Source: Desulfonatronum sp. SC1 (lineage in GTDB: Bacteria; Desulfobacterota; Desulfovibrionia; Desulfovibrionales; Desulfonatronaceae). Taken from it: a stretch of DNA of 64,000 nt. Both the position numbers and the translations under genes were made by a program. The notes under the pieces were generated by a model. That model saw only the letters and a program-made list of their open reading frames with translations. It did no database searches and had not been told where the DNA came from. Shown here piece by piece: positions 11,317-19,966 of the stretch. The DNA lies in assembly GCF_003046795.1 (NCBI RefSeq), contig NZ_PZKN01000022.1:1-64000 (forward strand), given 5' to 3'. The stretch's first letter is position 1. Every line of letters begins with the position of its first letter.

Positions 11317-11950
11317 ATAGTCCGTGTTTGGGGCAGAGGTCCGTGAGGATGCAATCGGGACAGCGAGGTTTGCGGGCCGGGCAAGTGTCCCGTCCGTGGA
11401 GGACCAGGAGATGGTTTATGTCGCCCCATTGGTCGCGGGGAAAAAGTTGCATCATGTCCCGCTCGATGATCGTCGGATTGGTGGAGGTTGTCAGGCCGAG
11501 GCGGAACGAGAGGCGGCGGACGTGGGTGTCCACCGCGATGCCCTCATGTTTGCCCAGGGCGTTGGAGAGGACAATGTTCGCGGTTTTTCGGGCCACGCCG
11601 GGAAGGGTGAGCAGGTCGGCCATGGTCTCTGGCACCCGTCCACCGTTTTCTTCGACGACGCGCTTGGCCGAGGCGATGAGGTTTTTGGCCTTTTGGCGGA
11701 AAAAACCCGTAGAATGGACCACTTTCTGAACTTCAGCGACCGGCGCACGGCTCAATTCCGCCGGACCCGGCCAGCGCCGAAAAAACTCCGGCGTGACCAT
11801 GTTCACCCGGGCGTCCGTACACTGGGCCGCCAAGACCGTGGCCACCAGAAGCTCCCAGGGATTCCTCCAGTCCAGCATGGTCACGGGGAGCGGGTAGCGG
11901 GAGTGGAGGCGGGTGAAGATTTGGGCTGTGCGATGGGTTGAGTCAGGCAT
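11291..11950 (-). CDS. nth: Endonuclease III
   Basis: A 219-residue DNA glycosylase/AP lyase of base excision repair for oxidised pyrimidines. The helix-hairpin-helix is seen as LPGVARKTANIVLSNALG with the catalytic Lys, the catalytic Asp in VDTHVRRL, and the [4Fe-4S] site as C-x6-C-x2-C-x5-C (CPARKPRCPDCILTDLC). I start at ATG 11950 (MPDSTHRT), which matches the family length; a start 18 codons further upstream adds an unlikely extension. The C-terminal coding end overlaps the TCAG-type repeat. Confidence 0.95.
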
Positions 11951-12388
11951 GAGAGTGTTTGGGGTGCGAATTATTGAATTGAATGGTGCGCAAACAGGCT
12001 TCAAGTAGCTTGCTGACTTCTTCCTACAGCAATTTCACCGCTCAATGAATAAAATAATGTCCTCGGGTGGTCGCCCTCGACTATACTCATCCTCCGGGCC
12101 TGGCTCAATGCCCGGAAGGCTTGGCAAATATTTCGCATTTCTGTCAACTGGCTTGTCTAGGCATGGAGTTTCTTGATCTCCTGCTCCTTGGATTTGGCCT
12201 TCTCTTCAGGTGCTTTTGAAAAAGAGCATGATAAATATTTTGATACACGGCGGGGAGCGGATTGCCTGGAAGGACTGGAGTCGGTATTCAAGGCGTCAGC
12301 GCCGCAAGGTGCCCATAGGGTGGGTTGGTAGGATCGAAATTCAGAGCGCGGATATCGGCAATTCTTTTTCAGACGGGACAAATAACTC
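11951..12388. other. Intergenic region between nth and the ABC exporter
   Basis: This 438-base divergent region holds a candidate sigma-54 promoter at 12121-12137 and no convincing gene. A minus-strand frame ending near 12157 finishes in a Lys/Glu-rich tail that could be a relic of a lost gene, but its upstream part looks random and runs into the ABC gene. Confidence 0.5.
12121..12137 (+). promoter_or_regulatory. Candidate sigma-54 (-24/-12) promoter
   Basis: The sequence ttggcaaatatttcgca has GG and GC exactly ten bases apart and matches most positions of the consensus TTGGCACG-N4-TTGCA. It points toward the ABC exporter, leaving a leader of roughly 240 bases. A NifA-like sigma-54 activator is encoded just beyond the exporter genes. 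Confidence 0.45.
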
Positions 12389-13321
12389 ATGACGGACCAA
12401 GCATCACCGTCGACATCGATCATCGAGGCCCGCAATCTGTGCAAGCAGTTCGGGTCGTTCACTGCCGTGGACGACTTGAGCTTTCATGTGCAGAAAGGCG
12501 AGTTTTTCGGGGTTTTGGGGCCCAATGGGGCGGGGAAGACCACGGCCATTCGGATGATCTATGGGTTTTCCCCCTTGACCTCGGGAACCATGCGGGTTTT
12601 CGGGCTGGACATCGGGCGGGGCTGGCGGGAGATCCGGGCCAGGCTCGGGGTCTGTCAGCAGGAGAACACCCTGGACCCGGATTTGACCGTGGAGCAGAAT
12701 CTGCGGATCTTTGCCGGGTATTTTTCATTGCCCAAGGTCGTGGCCGGACGGCGGACCCGGGAACTGCTGGAGTACTTCGCCCTGGAGCACAAGAAGCAGG
12801 CCAAGGTGGAGCACCTTTCCGGAGGCATGGCCCGGCGGTTGATGCTGGCTCGGGCCCTGATCAACGACCCGGAGCTGATCATCCTGGATGAGCCGACCAC
12901 CGGCCTGGACCCGCAGTCACGGCACCAGGTCTGGGACAAGCTCCGGGAACTTCGGAGCCGGGGGCTGACCATGCTGCTGACTACGCACTACATGGAAGAG
13001 GCGGCCTGGCTGTGCGACCGGCTGATCATCGTGGATCACGGCCGGGTGTTGGTGGAAGGGGCGCCGCGAGAATTGATCCGGGAGCATGCCGGGGATTCGG
13101 TGGCGGAGGTGGAGTCGCCTTCTGAGGAACTGCGGATGTTCGTCCGTTCTCACGGCCTGGCTCACGACGACCTTGGGGCGCGGATCATTATCTACAACAC
13201 TCTCGGGCCGGAGCTTGAGCGCAGGTTGCGGGACGAATTTTGCGCCCAGACCTGTACGTTCCGTCAGGGGAGCCTGGAGGATGTGTTTCTGCGTTTGACC
13301 GGCAGGGGGTTGCGGGAGTGA
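12389..13321 (+). CDS. ABC-2 exporter ATP-binding protein (NodI-like)
   Basis: A 310-residue cytoplasmic ATPase with Walker A GPNGAGKTTA at about 49-58, a Q-loop, signature LSGGMARRLMLARAL, Walker B LIILDEPTTGLD and a switch His in LLTTHYMEEA. The C-terminal extension of about 80 residues is usual for the NodI/CcmA/drug-export group. The stop overlaps the permease GTG start by four bases, so the two form one exporter. The substrate cannot be read from the sequence; this subgroup carries lipooligosaccharides, polysaccharides or drugs. Confidence 0.93.
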   Translation: MTDQASPSTSIIEARNLCKQFGSFTAVDDLSFHVQKGEFFGVLGPNGAGKTTAIRMIYGFSPLTSGTMRVFGLDIGRGWREIRARLGVCQQENTLDPDLTVEQNLRIFAGYFSLPKVVAGRRTRELLEYFALEHKKQAKVEHLSGGMARRLMLARALINDPELIILDEPTTGLDPQSRHQVWDKLRELRSRGLTMLLTTHYMEEAAWLCDRLIIVDHGRVLVEGAPRELIREHAGDSVAEVESPSEELRMFVRSHGLAHDDLGARIIIYNTLGPELERRLRDEFCAQTCTFRQGSLEDVFLRLTGRGLRE

Positions 13322-14103
13322 TCCGGGCCGGAAGGTATTCGTTGCGCTTGTTGCGGGTCTGGCGGCGCAACTTGGTGGTCTATCGGCGGATCTGGAAGGT
13401 CAATTTCCTGGTTCCGCTGCTGGAGCCGCTCTTTTACCTCCTGGCCTTCGGCATGGGGTTCAGCGGGCTGGTGGGGGAGGTGTCCTATGCCGGAGAAAGC
13501 CTGACTTACGTAGCCTTCATAGCTCCGGCCCTGCTGGCCGCGGCGATCATGTTCAACGCCTTTTACGAGACCACCTTCGCCTCGTTCGTGCGCATGTACT
13601 ACCAGAAAACATTCGACGCCATGCTTTCCACGCCACTGTCCCTGGAGGAAATCATCACCGCGGAGATCCTCTGGGGGGCGACAAAATCGGTCCTGGCCGC
13701 CGGGCTGATGCTGGTTGTCATCGCCCTGTTCGGACTGGTTCGTCTGCCCGAGGGCTTGTGGATTCTGCCCCTGGCCTTTCTGGGAGGCATGGCCTTCGGC
13801 TCGGTGGGCATGTACTTTACCGGGATCACGCCGAGCATCGACATGTTCAACCTGCCGATCTTCCTGTTCGTCACGCCGCTGTTCCTGTTCAGCGGGACGT
13901 TTTTTCCGGTGGCCGGGTTGCCGGAATGGGCCCAGGTCGTGGCTTGGTTGTCTCCGCTTTACCACTTGGTGGAACTGTCCAGGCTGGCGACCATGGGCCG
14001 GATGGAGAGCAACGCCGCGATCAGTCTGGGGTATCTGGTTCTGTTTAGCGGCGTGTTTTTCGGGCTGGCGGTCCGGGCGATGCGGAGACGGCTGATCAAG
14101 TAG
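13318..14103 (+). CDS. ABC-2 family transport permease (NodJ-like)
   Basis: A 261-residue inner-membrane protein with about six hydrophobic segments, beginning after a basic stretch (RLLRVWRRNLVVYRRIWK). It carries the ABC-2 signature region PLFLFSGTFFPVAGLPEWAQ near 183-202. GTG 13318 is chosen because it overlaps the ATPase stop in GTGA; the longer frame starting at 13240 lies inside the ATPase gene. It pairs with the ATPase to form an exporter. It converges with the activator gene, with only 69 bases between. Confidence 0.92.
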   Translation: MIRAGRYSLRLLRVWRRNLVVYRRIWKVNFLVPLLEPLFYLLAFGMGFSGLVGEVSYAGESLTYVAFIAPALLAAAIMFNAFYETTFASFVRMYYQKTFDAMLSTPLSLEEIITAEILWGATKSVLAAGLMLVVIALFGLVRLPEGLWILPLAFLGGMAFGSVGMYFTGITPSIDMFNLPIFLFVTPLFLFSGTFFPVAGLPEWAQVVAWLSPLYHLVELSRLATMGRMESNAAISLGYLVLFSGVFFGLAVRAMRRRLIK

Positions 14104-14172
14104 CTTTGCATCCGGAAATCATGGCGCATCCTGAGGGAAACGTGGTGGCCGCAAGGCGGGGCTCCTTGGTCG

Positions 14173-15768
14173 TCAATCTTCGATGTGCTGCTCGACTTTG
14201 CGTTTTCTGGCTTTGACCTTTTGCACGGAAACCACGGAGTCCAGTTCGAACTTGGCCACCTTGTAGCCCATCTGGCGCTGGGTCAGGCCCAGTTCCTTGG
14301 CGGCTCGGGCCTGGATCCAGTCGTTGCGGCGCAGAGCCGCGATCACCTCTCGCTTTTCCATCTCCCGCAGTAGAGCCGGTTTGTTTGAGGTGCCGGGGAT
14401 GACAGGCTTTCGCTGGGCATGAACCGGGCCTTCGGTCGTGCCGGGTCGGGGCGAAAGGTAGGGCTGGATCAGCTCCGGCTGGATACGGTCCTGTTCGCTG
14501 AGGATCACCAGCCGTTCGATCAGGTTTTCCATCTCCCGGACATTGCCCGGCCAATCGTACTCCTTGAGCTGTTCCAGGGCCTCCACGGAGAAGTGGATTT
14601 CCCGGTTATACTCCCTGCTGACTTTGCGCAGGAAATGGATCAACAGGCCTTCGATGTCCTCCTTGCGCTCCCGTAGAGCCGGGGTATGGATGGGGAAGAC
14701 GTTCAGGCGGTAGTAGAGGTCCGGACGGAAAGCCCCCTGGTTGGCCAGGACTTCCAGGTCCTTATTCGTTGCCGCCAGGATGCGTACGTCTACCTTGCGG
14801 GTTTTGTTGCTGCCCAACCGCTCGAATTCCTTCTCCTGGATGAACCGGAGCAGCTTGGCCTGCAATCCTAAGGGTAGTTCGCCCACTTCATCCAGGAAGA
14901 TGGTGCCCTTGTTCGCTTCCTCGAACTTGCCCGGCTTGGTTCCCATTGCCCCCGTGAACGCCCCTTTTTCGTACCCGAATAGTTCCGATTCCAGTAGGTT
15001 CTCCGGAATGGAGGCACAGTTGACCTTGATGAACGGAGAATTCTTCCGCTCGGAAAGGTCGTGGATGATCCGCCCGATCAGGGTTTTGCCCGTTCCGGAT
15101 TCGCCTTGCAGCAACACCGTGGCCTTGGTCGGGGCGACCCGCTTGATCTGCCTCTGGACTTCCTGCATGGCCAGGCTGCGGCCCACGATGTACGGGCCGT
15201 CCGAGCCCTTGGAGACCTTGTAGCGCAAGGAGGCGTTTTCCGCCCGCAATTCCTGGAATTTTTCGTTCAGACTGATGAACTGGGCGATGAGCACGGCCAC
15301 GACCTGCAGGAATTCGATGTCTTCCTGGGGCGGAACGTGGTCTTCGAAGAGACGGTCCACGTTCAGGACTCCGATGGCCTGTCCCTGAAGCATGACCGGG
15401 ACGCCGATGAAGGTCAGGTGCTGCTTTTCCAGGGTTCGAGATTGGGTTTTGTTCAGGAACAGCGGCTCCTTGCGGATGTCCGGGATGGCGTAGGGCTTGC
15501 CGGTCTGGAAGATTATCCCCGTGACGCCCTCGTCCAGGCGGTATACTCCGCGACGCATTTCTTCCCGGGTCAGCCCATGAGAGGCCGTGATGAACAGCAT
15601 GCCGGTCTTGCGGTCCAGGATGGTCACCGTGGCCCGCTTCATGCTCAACGTGTCCGAGAGGATCCGCAGCACGTCCCTGAGGGTGTTTTCCAGGTCCGGC
15701 AGGTTGGCGATTATTTCACTGATGCTGGAAAGGACTTTCAGCTTGAGATCTCTGGTGTCTGGACGCAT
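14173..15768 (-). CDS. Sigma-54-dependent transcriptional activator, GAF-AAA-Fis (NifA-like)
   Basis: A 531-residue enhancer-binding protein. The N-terminal GAF sensor domain is at about 25-170. The AAA domain has Walker A GESGTGKTLIG, the sigma-54 contact loop GAFTGA intact, Walker B TIFLDEVGELPL, and an arginine-finger region. A C-terminal Fis-type helix-turn-helix (WIQARAAKELGLTQRQMGYKV) closely matches the NifA type. No nitrogenase gene is in the window, so the target is unknown. The nearest candidate sigma-54 promoter is at 12121-12137. Confidence 0.93.
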   Translation of the reverse strand: MRPDTRDLKLKVLSSISEIIANLPDLENTLRDVLRILSDTLSMKRATVTILDRKTGMLFITASHGLTREEMRRGVYRLDEGVTGIIFQTGKPYAIPDIRKEPLFLNKTQSRTLEKQHLTFIGVPVMLQGQAIGVLNVDRLFEDHVPPQEDIEFLQVVAVLIAQFISLNEKFQELRAENASLRYKVSKGSDGPYIVGRSLAMQEVQRQIKRVAPTKATVLLQGESGTGKTLIGRIIHDLSERKNSPFIKVNCASIPENLLESELFGYEKGAFTGAMGTKPGKFEEANKGTIFLDEVGELPLGLQAKLLRFIQEKEFERLGSNKTRKVDVRILAATNKDLEVLANQGAFRPDLYYRLNVFPIHTPALRERKEDIEGLLIHFLRKVSREYNREIHFSVEALEQLKEYDWPGNVREMENLIERLVILSEQDRIQPELIQPYLSPRPGTTEGPVHAQRKPVIPGTSNKPALLREMEKREVIAALRRNDWIQARAAKELGLTQRQMGYKVAKFELDSVVSVQKVKARKRKVEQHIED

Positions 15769-16083
15769 ATTCGCGGATATCGCAAAAAGTATTCCAGATA
15801 TGCAAAAATGATAATTGTTTGAATTGTATTTGTTTTATTTGTTGCCTCCATGATGATACCCGTTTTAGGCCGACAAAAATGCGTAATATGTGGCTTCATG
15901 TTTACGTTATTGTAAAGAATTTTTGTTTCGAGGGCAGGCTGTACCTGATCCGTGCTTTCCGTTAGCTTGATTCGAGGTATCTTGTTCCCCGCGGACTTGC
16001 GGATAAGGTTTTTTCTGCACTCCGCTGAATTTGCGCCATTGCAACCGACTATTTTTGAATAACATGATCTTGTTGAAGGAATT
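15769..16083. other. Divergent intergenic region, AT-rich
   Basis: This 315-base region separates the NifA-like gene from the VTT-family gene. It is clearly more AT-rich than its surroundings (for example aaaaatgataattgtttgaa near 15804), as expected for promoters on both sides. I could not pick a confident -35/-10 or -24/-12 pair and see no gene. Confidence 0.4.
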
Positions 16084-16779
16084 ATGTCGCTGATGAGTCG
16101 TGCTGGTGACCGGTTGCACGGGGCCTCCGCGTTGACCATCGCGGGCTGGGCTTCCGCGGTGGCGATGCTGGCCGTCATGGCGGCTTTGGGAGTGGCCTTT
16201 GACTGGAGCATGGTCCACGTTAAGGCCGCGGAGTGGACCCATGCCTGGTGGCTCGTGCCGGTATTGGTCCTGGCCCAGGCCCTGCCTTTCGCCTTCGCCC
16301 TGCCCGGTTCGGTAATGTTTTTGGTCATCGGGCTGCTTTACGATCCGCTACCGGCAGCGGCGATGATCGCCACCGGAGGCGTGATGGGCAGCATGGCAGC
16401 CTACTATTTCTCCGGAAAGATCGCGGTTTCCTGGGTGGAGCAGGTTCGGCGGCAAAAGGTGTACAAGGTCTTGCGGAGCAACACGAACTTTCTGATGCTC
16501 TGCGCCATGCGCACCTTGCCCGGCTTTCCTCATTCCGTGATCAACTATGGTTCCGGATTGTTGCGGGTACCCCTGAAACGCTTCGTTTCCAGCGCTATTT
16601 TAGGGTACTTGGTCAAAGGCATGCTCTATGCGTCCATCCTGCATAATGTCGTGGACGCCGACGAGGTCGGAGACTTGTTCACCCTGGACGTGATGTGGCC
16701 GCTACTGGTTCTGGCGGGCTTGTTCGTCGCGGGCTTTTTTCTGCAAAAGGCCTTTGGTGGAACGCAGTCGTCAAGCTGA
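16084..16779 (+). CDS. VTT (TVP38/TMEM64, DedA-related) membrane protein
   Basis: A 231-residue polytopic inner-membrane protein. The family core is visible: a Gly-rich re-entrant segment (GSVMFLVIGLLYDPLPAAAM, with ATGGVMGSMAAYYF), then the amphipathic RRQKVYKVLRSN stretch and MRTLPGFPHSVINYGSGLL. VTT proteins are implicated in lipid scrambling and envelope homeostasis. A second, diverged VTT protein is encoded at 44282-45115 in an envelope-glycan operon; here the gene stands alone next to a dispersed repeat. Confidence 0.87.
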   Translation: MSLMSRAGDRLHGASALTIAGWASAVAMLAVMAALGVAFDWSMVHVKAAEWTHAWWLVPVLVLAQALPFAFALPGSVMFLVIGLLYDPLPAAAMIATGGVMGSMAAYYFSGKIAVSWVEQVRRQKVYKVLRSNTNFLMLCAMRTLPGFPHSVINYGSGLLRVPLKRFVSSAILGYLVKGMLYASILHNVVDADEVGDLFTLDVMWPLLVLAGLFVAGFFLQKAFGGTQSSS

Positions 16780-16804
16780 TGACCGAATTGGAGTGCACGT
16801 TTAG

Positions 16805-17030
16805 AAGTCCGTTGAAAAACTCCCAATTGCTGCGTCGCTGCAAAAAGTTCAAACTCTCACGTATGAATAAATACGCTTCGACCTTGCTTCGATTGCCAGG
16901 ACGGTAAATCGATAATGTGGCGCAACCACAGCCCGTAGGGGCCGGACACAGGACGTGTCCGGATAGCTTTTTTTGCTCCTTGCACTTGGGTTTTTTGAAC
17001 GGACTGGTGGATAAGGACTTTTTCACAGTT
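16805..17030. repeat. Dispersed inverted-repeat element, copy 2, with a second palindrome nested inside
   Basis: The left end (agtccgttgaaaaactccca, 16806-16825) is an imperfect inverted repeat of the right end (tgcacttgggttttttgaac followed by ggact, 16981-17005). The interior shares cacgtatgaataaatacgc with copy 1 at 220-325. Relative to copy 1 about 80 bases are inserted at roughly 16888-16967, and these contain their own hairpin, ccggacac-aggac-gtgtccgg (16942-16962), preceded by cgtagggg. No open frame is supported. Confidence 0.8.
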
Positions 17031-17059
17031 AGGCTATTTGTGGAGATAGCGAGGCGATA

Positions 17060-17848
17060 GTGAGTGACAACTTAACGAAATCATATGCTTCCGCGCATGG
17101 CAGTCAGCCGGATGGGCGGCTGCTCGACTTGGTGCACTCGCCCCTGGAAGCCGTGGCCGCGTACTGGCTTTCCCTGAAAAAAACCCTGGATCAACGGAAG
17201 AATGGAAAATTTCTGCCCGAAGAGGCCAAGCACGCCACCGAGCCGTTCATCAAGCACCTGCTGAAGCTTCTGCAATCCGGTCTTCCTCCCGAAGACTGCC
17301 GACGTCTGGCAGGGATAAAACAACGCAATCTGCTCCGGGATTTGCATCGCAAGCTGGATCTGCTGGCCATCTGTCTGTTGGGCATCGCGGATAATGAAAA
17401 TCCGCAGAAAGTTCTGATCCGAATCATATCCAAGTTTTCCATCTCCCCGATTTTCGAGAAGGAAGTCTTCGATATCGCTCAGCAGGCCCTTCAAAGTCTG
17501 GACAATCCCAAGACCAGGGAGCGATTTCTGCTCATCGATCAATCCATGAAGATCGAGGCCTTGATCATCAACATGATGGTCTACTCCATGTTCGCCCGGC
17601 GCAATGATCTGAAGAAGATGGTCGTGTTTTCGGAATATATCCGGTCCTATTACTTTTCCGAAGGCATGGCCCTGATCCAGGACGGGTTTGAGCACGATTT
17701 TGTAAAGTACCGGCTGATCTTGCTGCGTAAGGAAATCCTGGCGGACATGGAAAACAAAATGGAAATGTCCGTGGAGATGTTTCTGGGCATCCGCAAGGGC
17801 CTCGCTTACGAGGATCTGTTCCGAATCTACGATTCGTTCACGTTGTAG
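17060..17848 (+). CDS. Helical protein of unknown function upstream of the PilZ gene
   Basis: A 262-residue soluble, largely alpha-helical protein with no signal peptide and no domain I recognise. It starts at GTG 17060 with gaggcg just upstream. Lys/Leu-rich helices (for example IKHLLKLLQSG and LLRDLHRKLDLLAICLLG) suggest a helical bundle. It is followed 63 bases later by the PilZ gene and then a membrane-protein gene in the same direction, so the three probably form one transcription unit. Confidence 0.72.
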   Translation: MSDNLTKSYASAHGSQPDGRLLDLVHSPLEAVAAYWLSLKKTLDQRKNGKFLPEEAKHATEPFIKHLLKLLQSGLPPEDCRRLAGIKQRNLLRDLHRKLDLLAICLLGIADNENPQKVLIRIISKFSISPIFEKEVFDIAQQALQSLDNPKTRERFLLIDQSMKIEALIINMMVYSMFARRNDLKKMVVFSEYIRSYYFSEGMALIQDGFEHDFVKYRLILLRKEILADMENKMEMSVEMFLGIRKGLAYEDLFRIYDSFTL

Positions 17849-17911
17849 CACGGTTTTTTCGCTCCCCTCTGGTATTTCGACTTACGGATGGGTGGCCAAA
17901 GGAGGGTCTCT

Positions 17912-18553
17912 TTGAGCAATATCGAGGCCGGAGTTAGAATCATGATGGAGTTGGCCGGGATCAAGGACAAGCTGCCGTCCTTTTTCGTCGGTTACATCAA
18001 AAATCGCTGCGTGATCACCGTCGTTCCCGTGGTGCCGCAGGTCAATCGCGAAATGCTCATGGAGCATTTGTACAAGGGCAACTCCGTGACGGTCCGGTAT
18101 ATTCATTCCGGAACGGTGCTGGGGTTCACCACGGAAATCCTGCACGTCGCCTTCTCACCCTTTCCTTTGCTGTTTTTTAAATATCCCGAGCGTATCGAAT
18201 CGTTCAATCTGCGTAAGGCCGGCCGGGTGGGCTGCCTGTTCCCGGCCACGGTGATTCTCGAAGACGTATGTCTTGCCGGAGCATTGTCCGACATCAGTAT
18301 ATCCGGCTGCAACATCGTCTTGCCAACCAACGACGAGCAAACTCTCTCCGTGGAAATCGGCGATGTGTTGCTTTTGCGATGCCCGCTGCTGTTCGGGGTG
18401 GATCAAGCGGAGATTTCCTGCACGGTCAGGCAACTGAGCAAAAGTGGTGTGAAAGCGAGACTCGGTTTGATGTTCACGGATGTTCCGGACGACCTGCTGG
18501 CACGGGTCAATGTCTATATCGAGCAAACCCTGATGTTCCTGGACTCCGCCTGA
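17912..18553 (+). CDS. PilZ-domain protein with YcgR-like N-terminal domain
   Basis: A 213-residue predicted c-di-GMP receptor. The C-terminal PilZ domain shows the two binding words: RKAGR (RxxxR type, at about residue 96) and DISISGCNI (the D/NxSxxG type) about 35 residues later. The N-terminal 90 residues form a beta-rich domain like that of YcgR flagellar-brake proteins. The start is TTG 17912, decided by a near-perfect ribosome site (aaaggaggg) five bases upstream; the in-frame ATG at 17888 lies before this site. The stop overlaps the next gene by one base. Confidence 0.87.
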   Translation: MSNIEAGVRIMMELAGIKDKLPSFFVGYIKNRCVITVVPVVPQVNREMLMEHLYKGNSVTVRYIHSGTVLGFTTEILHVAFSPFPLLFFKYPERIESFNLRKAGRVGCLFPATVILEDVCLAGALSDISISGCNIVLPTNDEQTLSVEIGDVLLLRCPLLFGVDQAEISCTVRQLSKSGVKARLGLMFTDVPDDLLARVNVYIEQTLMFLDSA

Positions 18554-19020
18554 TGGACATTCGCGCGGATACGGAAATTTCTCGGACTATCGGCGGGTTT
18601 GCCGCCGGAATGGCCGTGGTCCTGTTTTTGGTCTGGATATGGTTGCGTCCTGGAGGGGAATTCAGCGCTTTCGCCGGAGTGGTCCTGTCGGTGGTTGCCG
18701 CGGGCTGTTTCTCATATCGGCATGAGGTCCATATCGATCAGCGGGCCGATGTGGTGGAAAAGTATCGGCGGATTTTGTTTCGGGAGCGCCACCGGGGATT
18801 CTTATTCAGTGAGTTTCGGGCGGTGGGCGTTGCAACCGTACTGGGCGGGGATTTGCGTCCCGTCTATCTGGCTCATGTGATCGAGCTACGCGGCAGGAGC
18901 CGGCTGGTTTTGCCGGGGGTGCATTTCGGCCTGGAAAAGGCCAAGGTCGAAGCGGCCGATTTGGCTCGCCAACTGGATCTGCCTCTGGAATCACGGGTGC
19001 GCACGATTCTGTGGTCGTGA
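18553..19020 (+). CDS. Small membrane protein of unknown function, coupled to the PilZ gene
   Basis: A 155-residue protein with two hydrophobic segments (about 14-31 and 37-52) followed by a cytoplasmic-looking domain of about 95 residues rich in Arg and beta-prone residues. This layout resembles the PH-like bacterial membrane proteins, but I do not assign it. Its ATG overlaps the PilZ stop (TGATG), so translation is coupled and the two products probably act together. It converges with the ABC ATPase gene 35 bases later. Confidence 0.72.
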   Translation: MDIRADTEISRTIGGFAAGMAVVLFLVWIWLRPGGEFSAFAGVVLSVVAAGCFSYRHEVHIDQRADVVEKYRRILFRERHRGFLFSEFRAVGVATVLGGDLRPVYLAHVIELRGRSRLVLPGVHFGLEKAKVEAADLARQLDLPLESRVRTILWS

Positions 19021-19055
19021 CCGGCAGGCTGGAGGACAAGGGCGTCGGACTGGAT

Positions 19056-19850
19056 TCAGCCCGGAACCACCTGATAAAAGCCGCCGGATTCCAGCAGGCG
19101 CAAGGGGACGGTGAAGAGGTCGGTCAGGGTCTGTTCCGTGAGCACGGCCTGCTTGGGGCCGTCGGCCACGGTTCGGCCTTTCTTGAGCAGGACGATCCGG
19201 TCTATCTCCGGGGGAATTTCGTGGATGTGGTGGGTGACCAGAATCATGGTTTTGCCGCGGCGCATCAGTTCGCGGATCGTGGCCAGGTAATGGAAACAGG
19301 CCGCGATATCCAAACCCGAGGTTGGTTCGTCCAGGAGCAGGGCCTCGGGATCGTGGACCAGGGCGCGGGCCAGCAGAAGGCGGCGTTGCTGCCCTGTGGA
19401 CAAAGAAGCGTAAAGTCTTTGGGCCAAGTCGGCTCCGGCGATTTCTTCCAGGATACGTTCGGCCCGTTCGTGTTCTTCCCGGGAGAACCGTTGGTGGACA
19501 TAGGTGCCGATGGATGATCTGAGTCCGGAAAGGACCACTTCCCGTCCGCTGGCCGTGCCTTGATAGTCCTGTTGCAGATCGGAGGAGACGATGCCCAGCC
19601 TGGAGCGTAGTTCCCAGATATCCCATCGTTCCCGGCCGAACAATCGCAGGACCGTGTTCGGCTCCGCCGCGGGATAGAGTTCACGGGACAACAGTTTGAG
19701 CAGGGTCGTCTTTCCGGCGCCGTTGGGGCCGAGAATTACCGTGTGTTGACCATGCTTAATGGTCAGGTTCAGGTCATGAAAAACCCGGCTCCGGCCTCTG
19801 TAGACCGTGGCCGCGCGGATATCCAGAATAGGGGGCGTTCTGCTGGGCAT
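19056..19850 (-). CDS. ABC transporter ATP-binding protein (ModF/YlmA-like, stand-alone)
   Basis: A 264-residue ABC ATPase: Walker A GPNGAGKTTLL at about 41-51, signature LSTGQQRRLLLARAL, Walker B ALLLDEPTSGLD, switch His in ILVTHHIHEI. The signature reads LSTGQ in place of the common LSGGQ. The word IVSSDLQQDYQ in the Q-loop region is typical of the ModF/YlmA group, which lack a dedicated permease. No permease is adjacent, so its partner and substrate are unknown. Confidence 0.88.
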   Translation of the reverse strand: MPSRTPPILDIRAATVYRGRSRVFHDLNLTIKHGQHTVILGPNGAGKTTLLKLLSRELYPAAEPNTVLRLFGRERWDIWELRSRLGIVSSDLQQDYQGTASGREVVLSGLRSSIGTYVHQRFSREEHERAERILEEIAGADLAQRLYASLSTGQQRRLLLARALVHDPEALLLDEPTSGLDIAACFHYLATIRELMRRGKTMILVTHHIHEIPPEIDRIVLLKKGRTVADGPKQAVLTEQTLTDLFTVPLRLLESGGFYQVVPG

Positions 19851-19966
19851 TTCGGGGCACTCTAGCTGTGAGCAGCGGTTTTGACAATTCGGTCAGGCCC
19901 TTCTACCTTGACTGTTTTATCAACGATTTTCAACGATTTGCCCGAGAATCGGGCAGGGAGCATGCC

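Noticed and set aside
12157-12462. A 101-codon minus-strand frame ending in a Lys/Glu-rich tail
   Set aside because: The upstream half overlaps the ABC ATPase start and looks random. It may be a relic, but I cannot support a gene.
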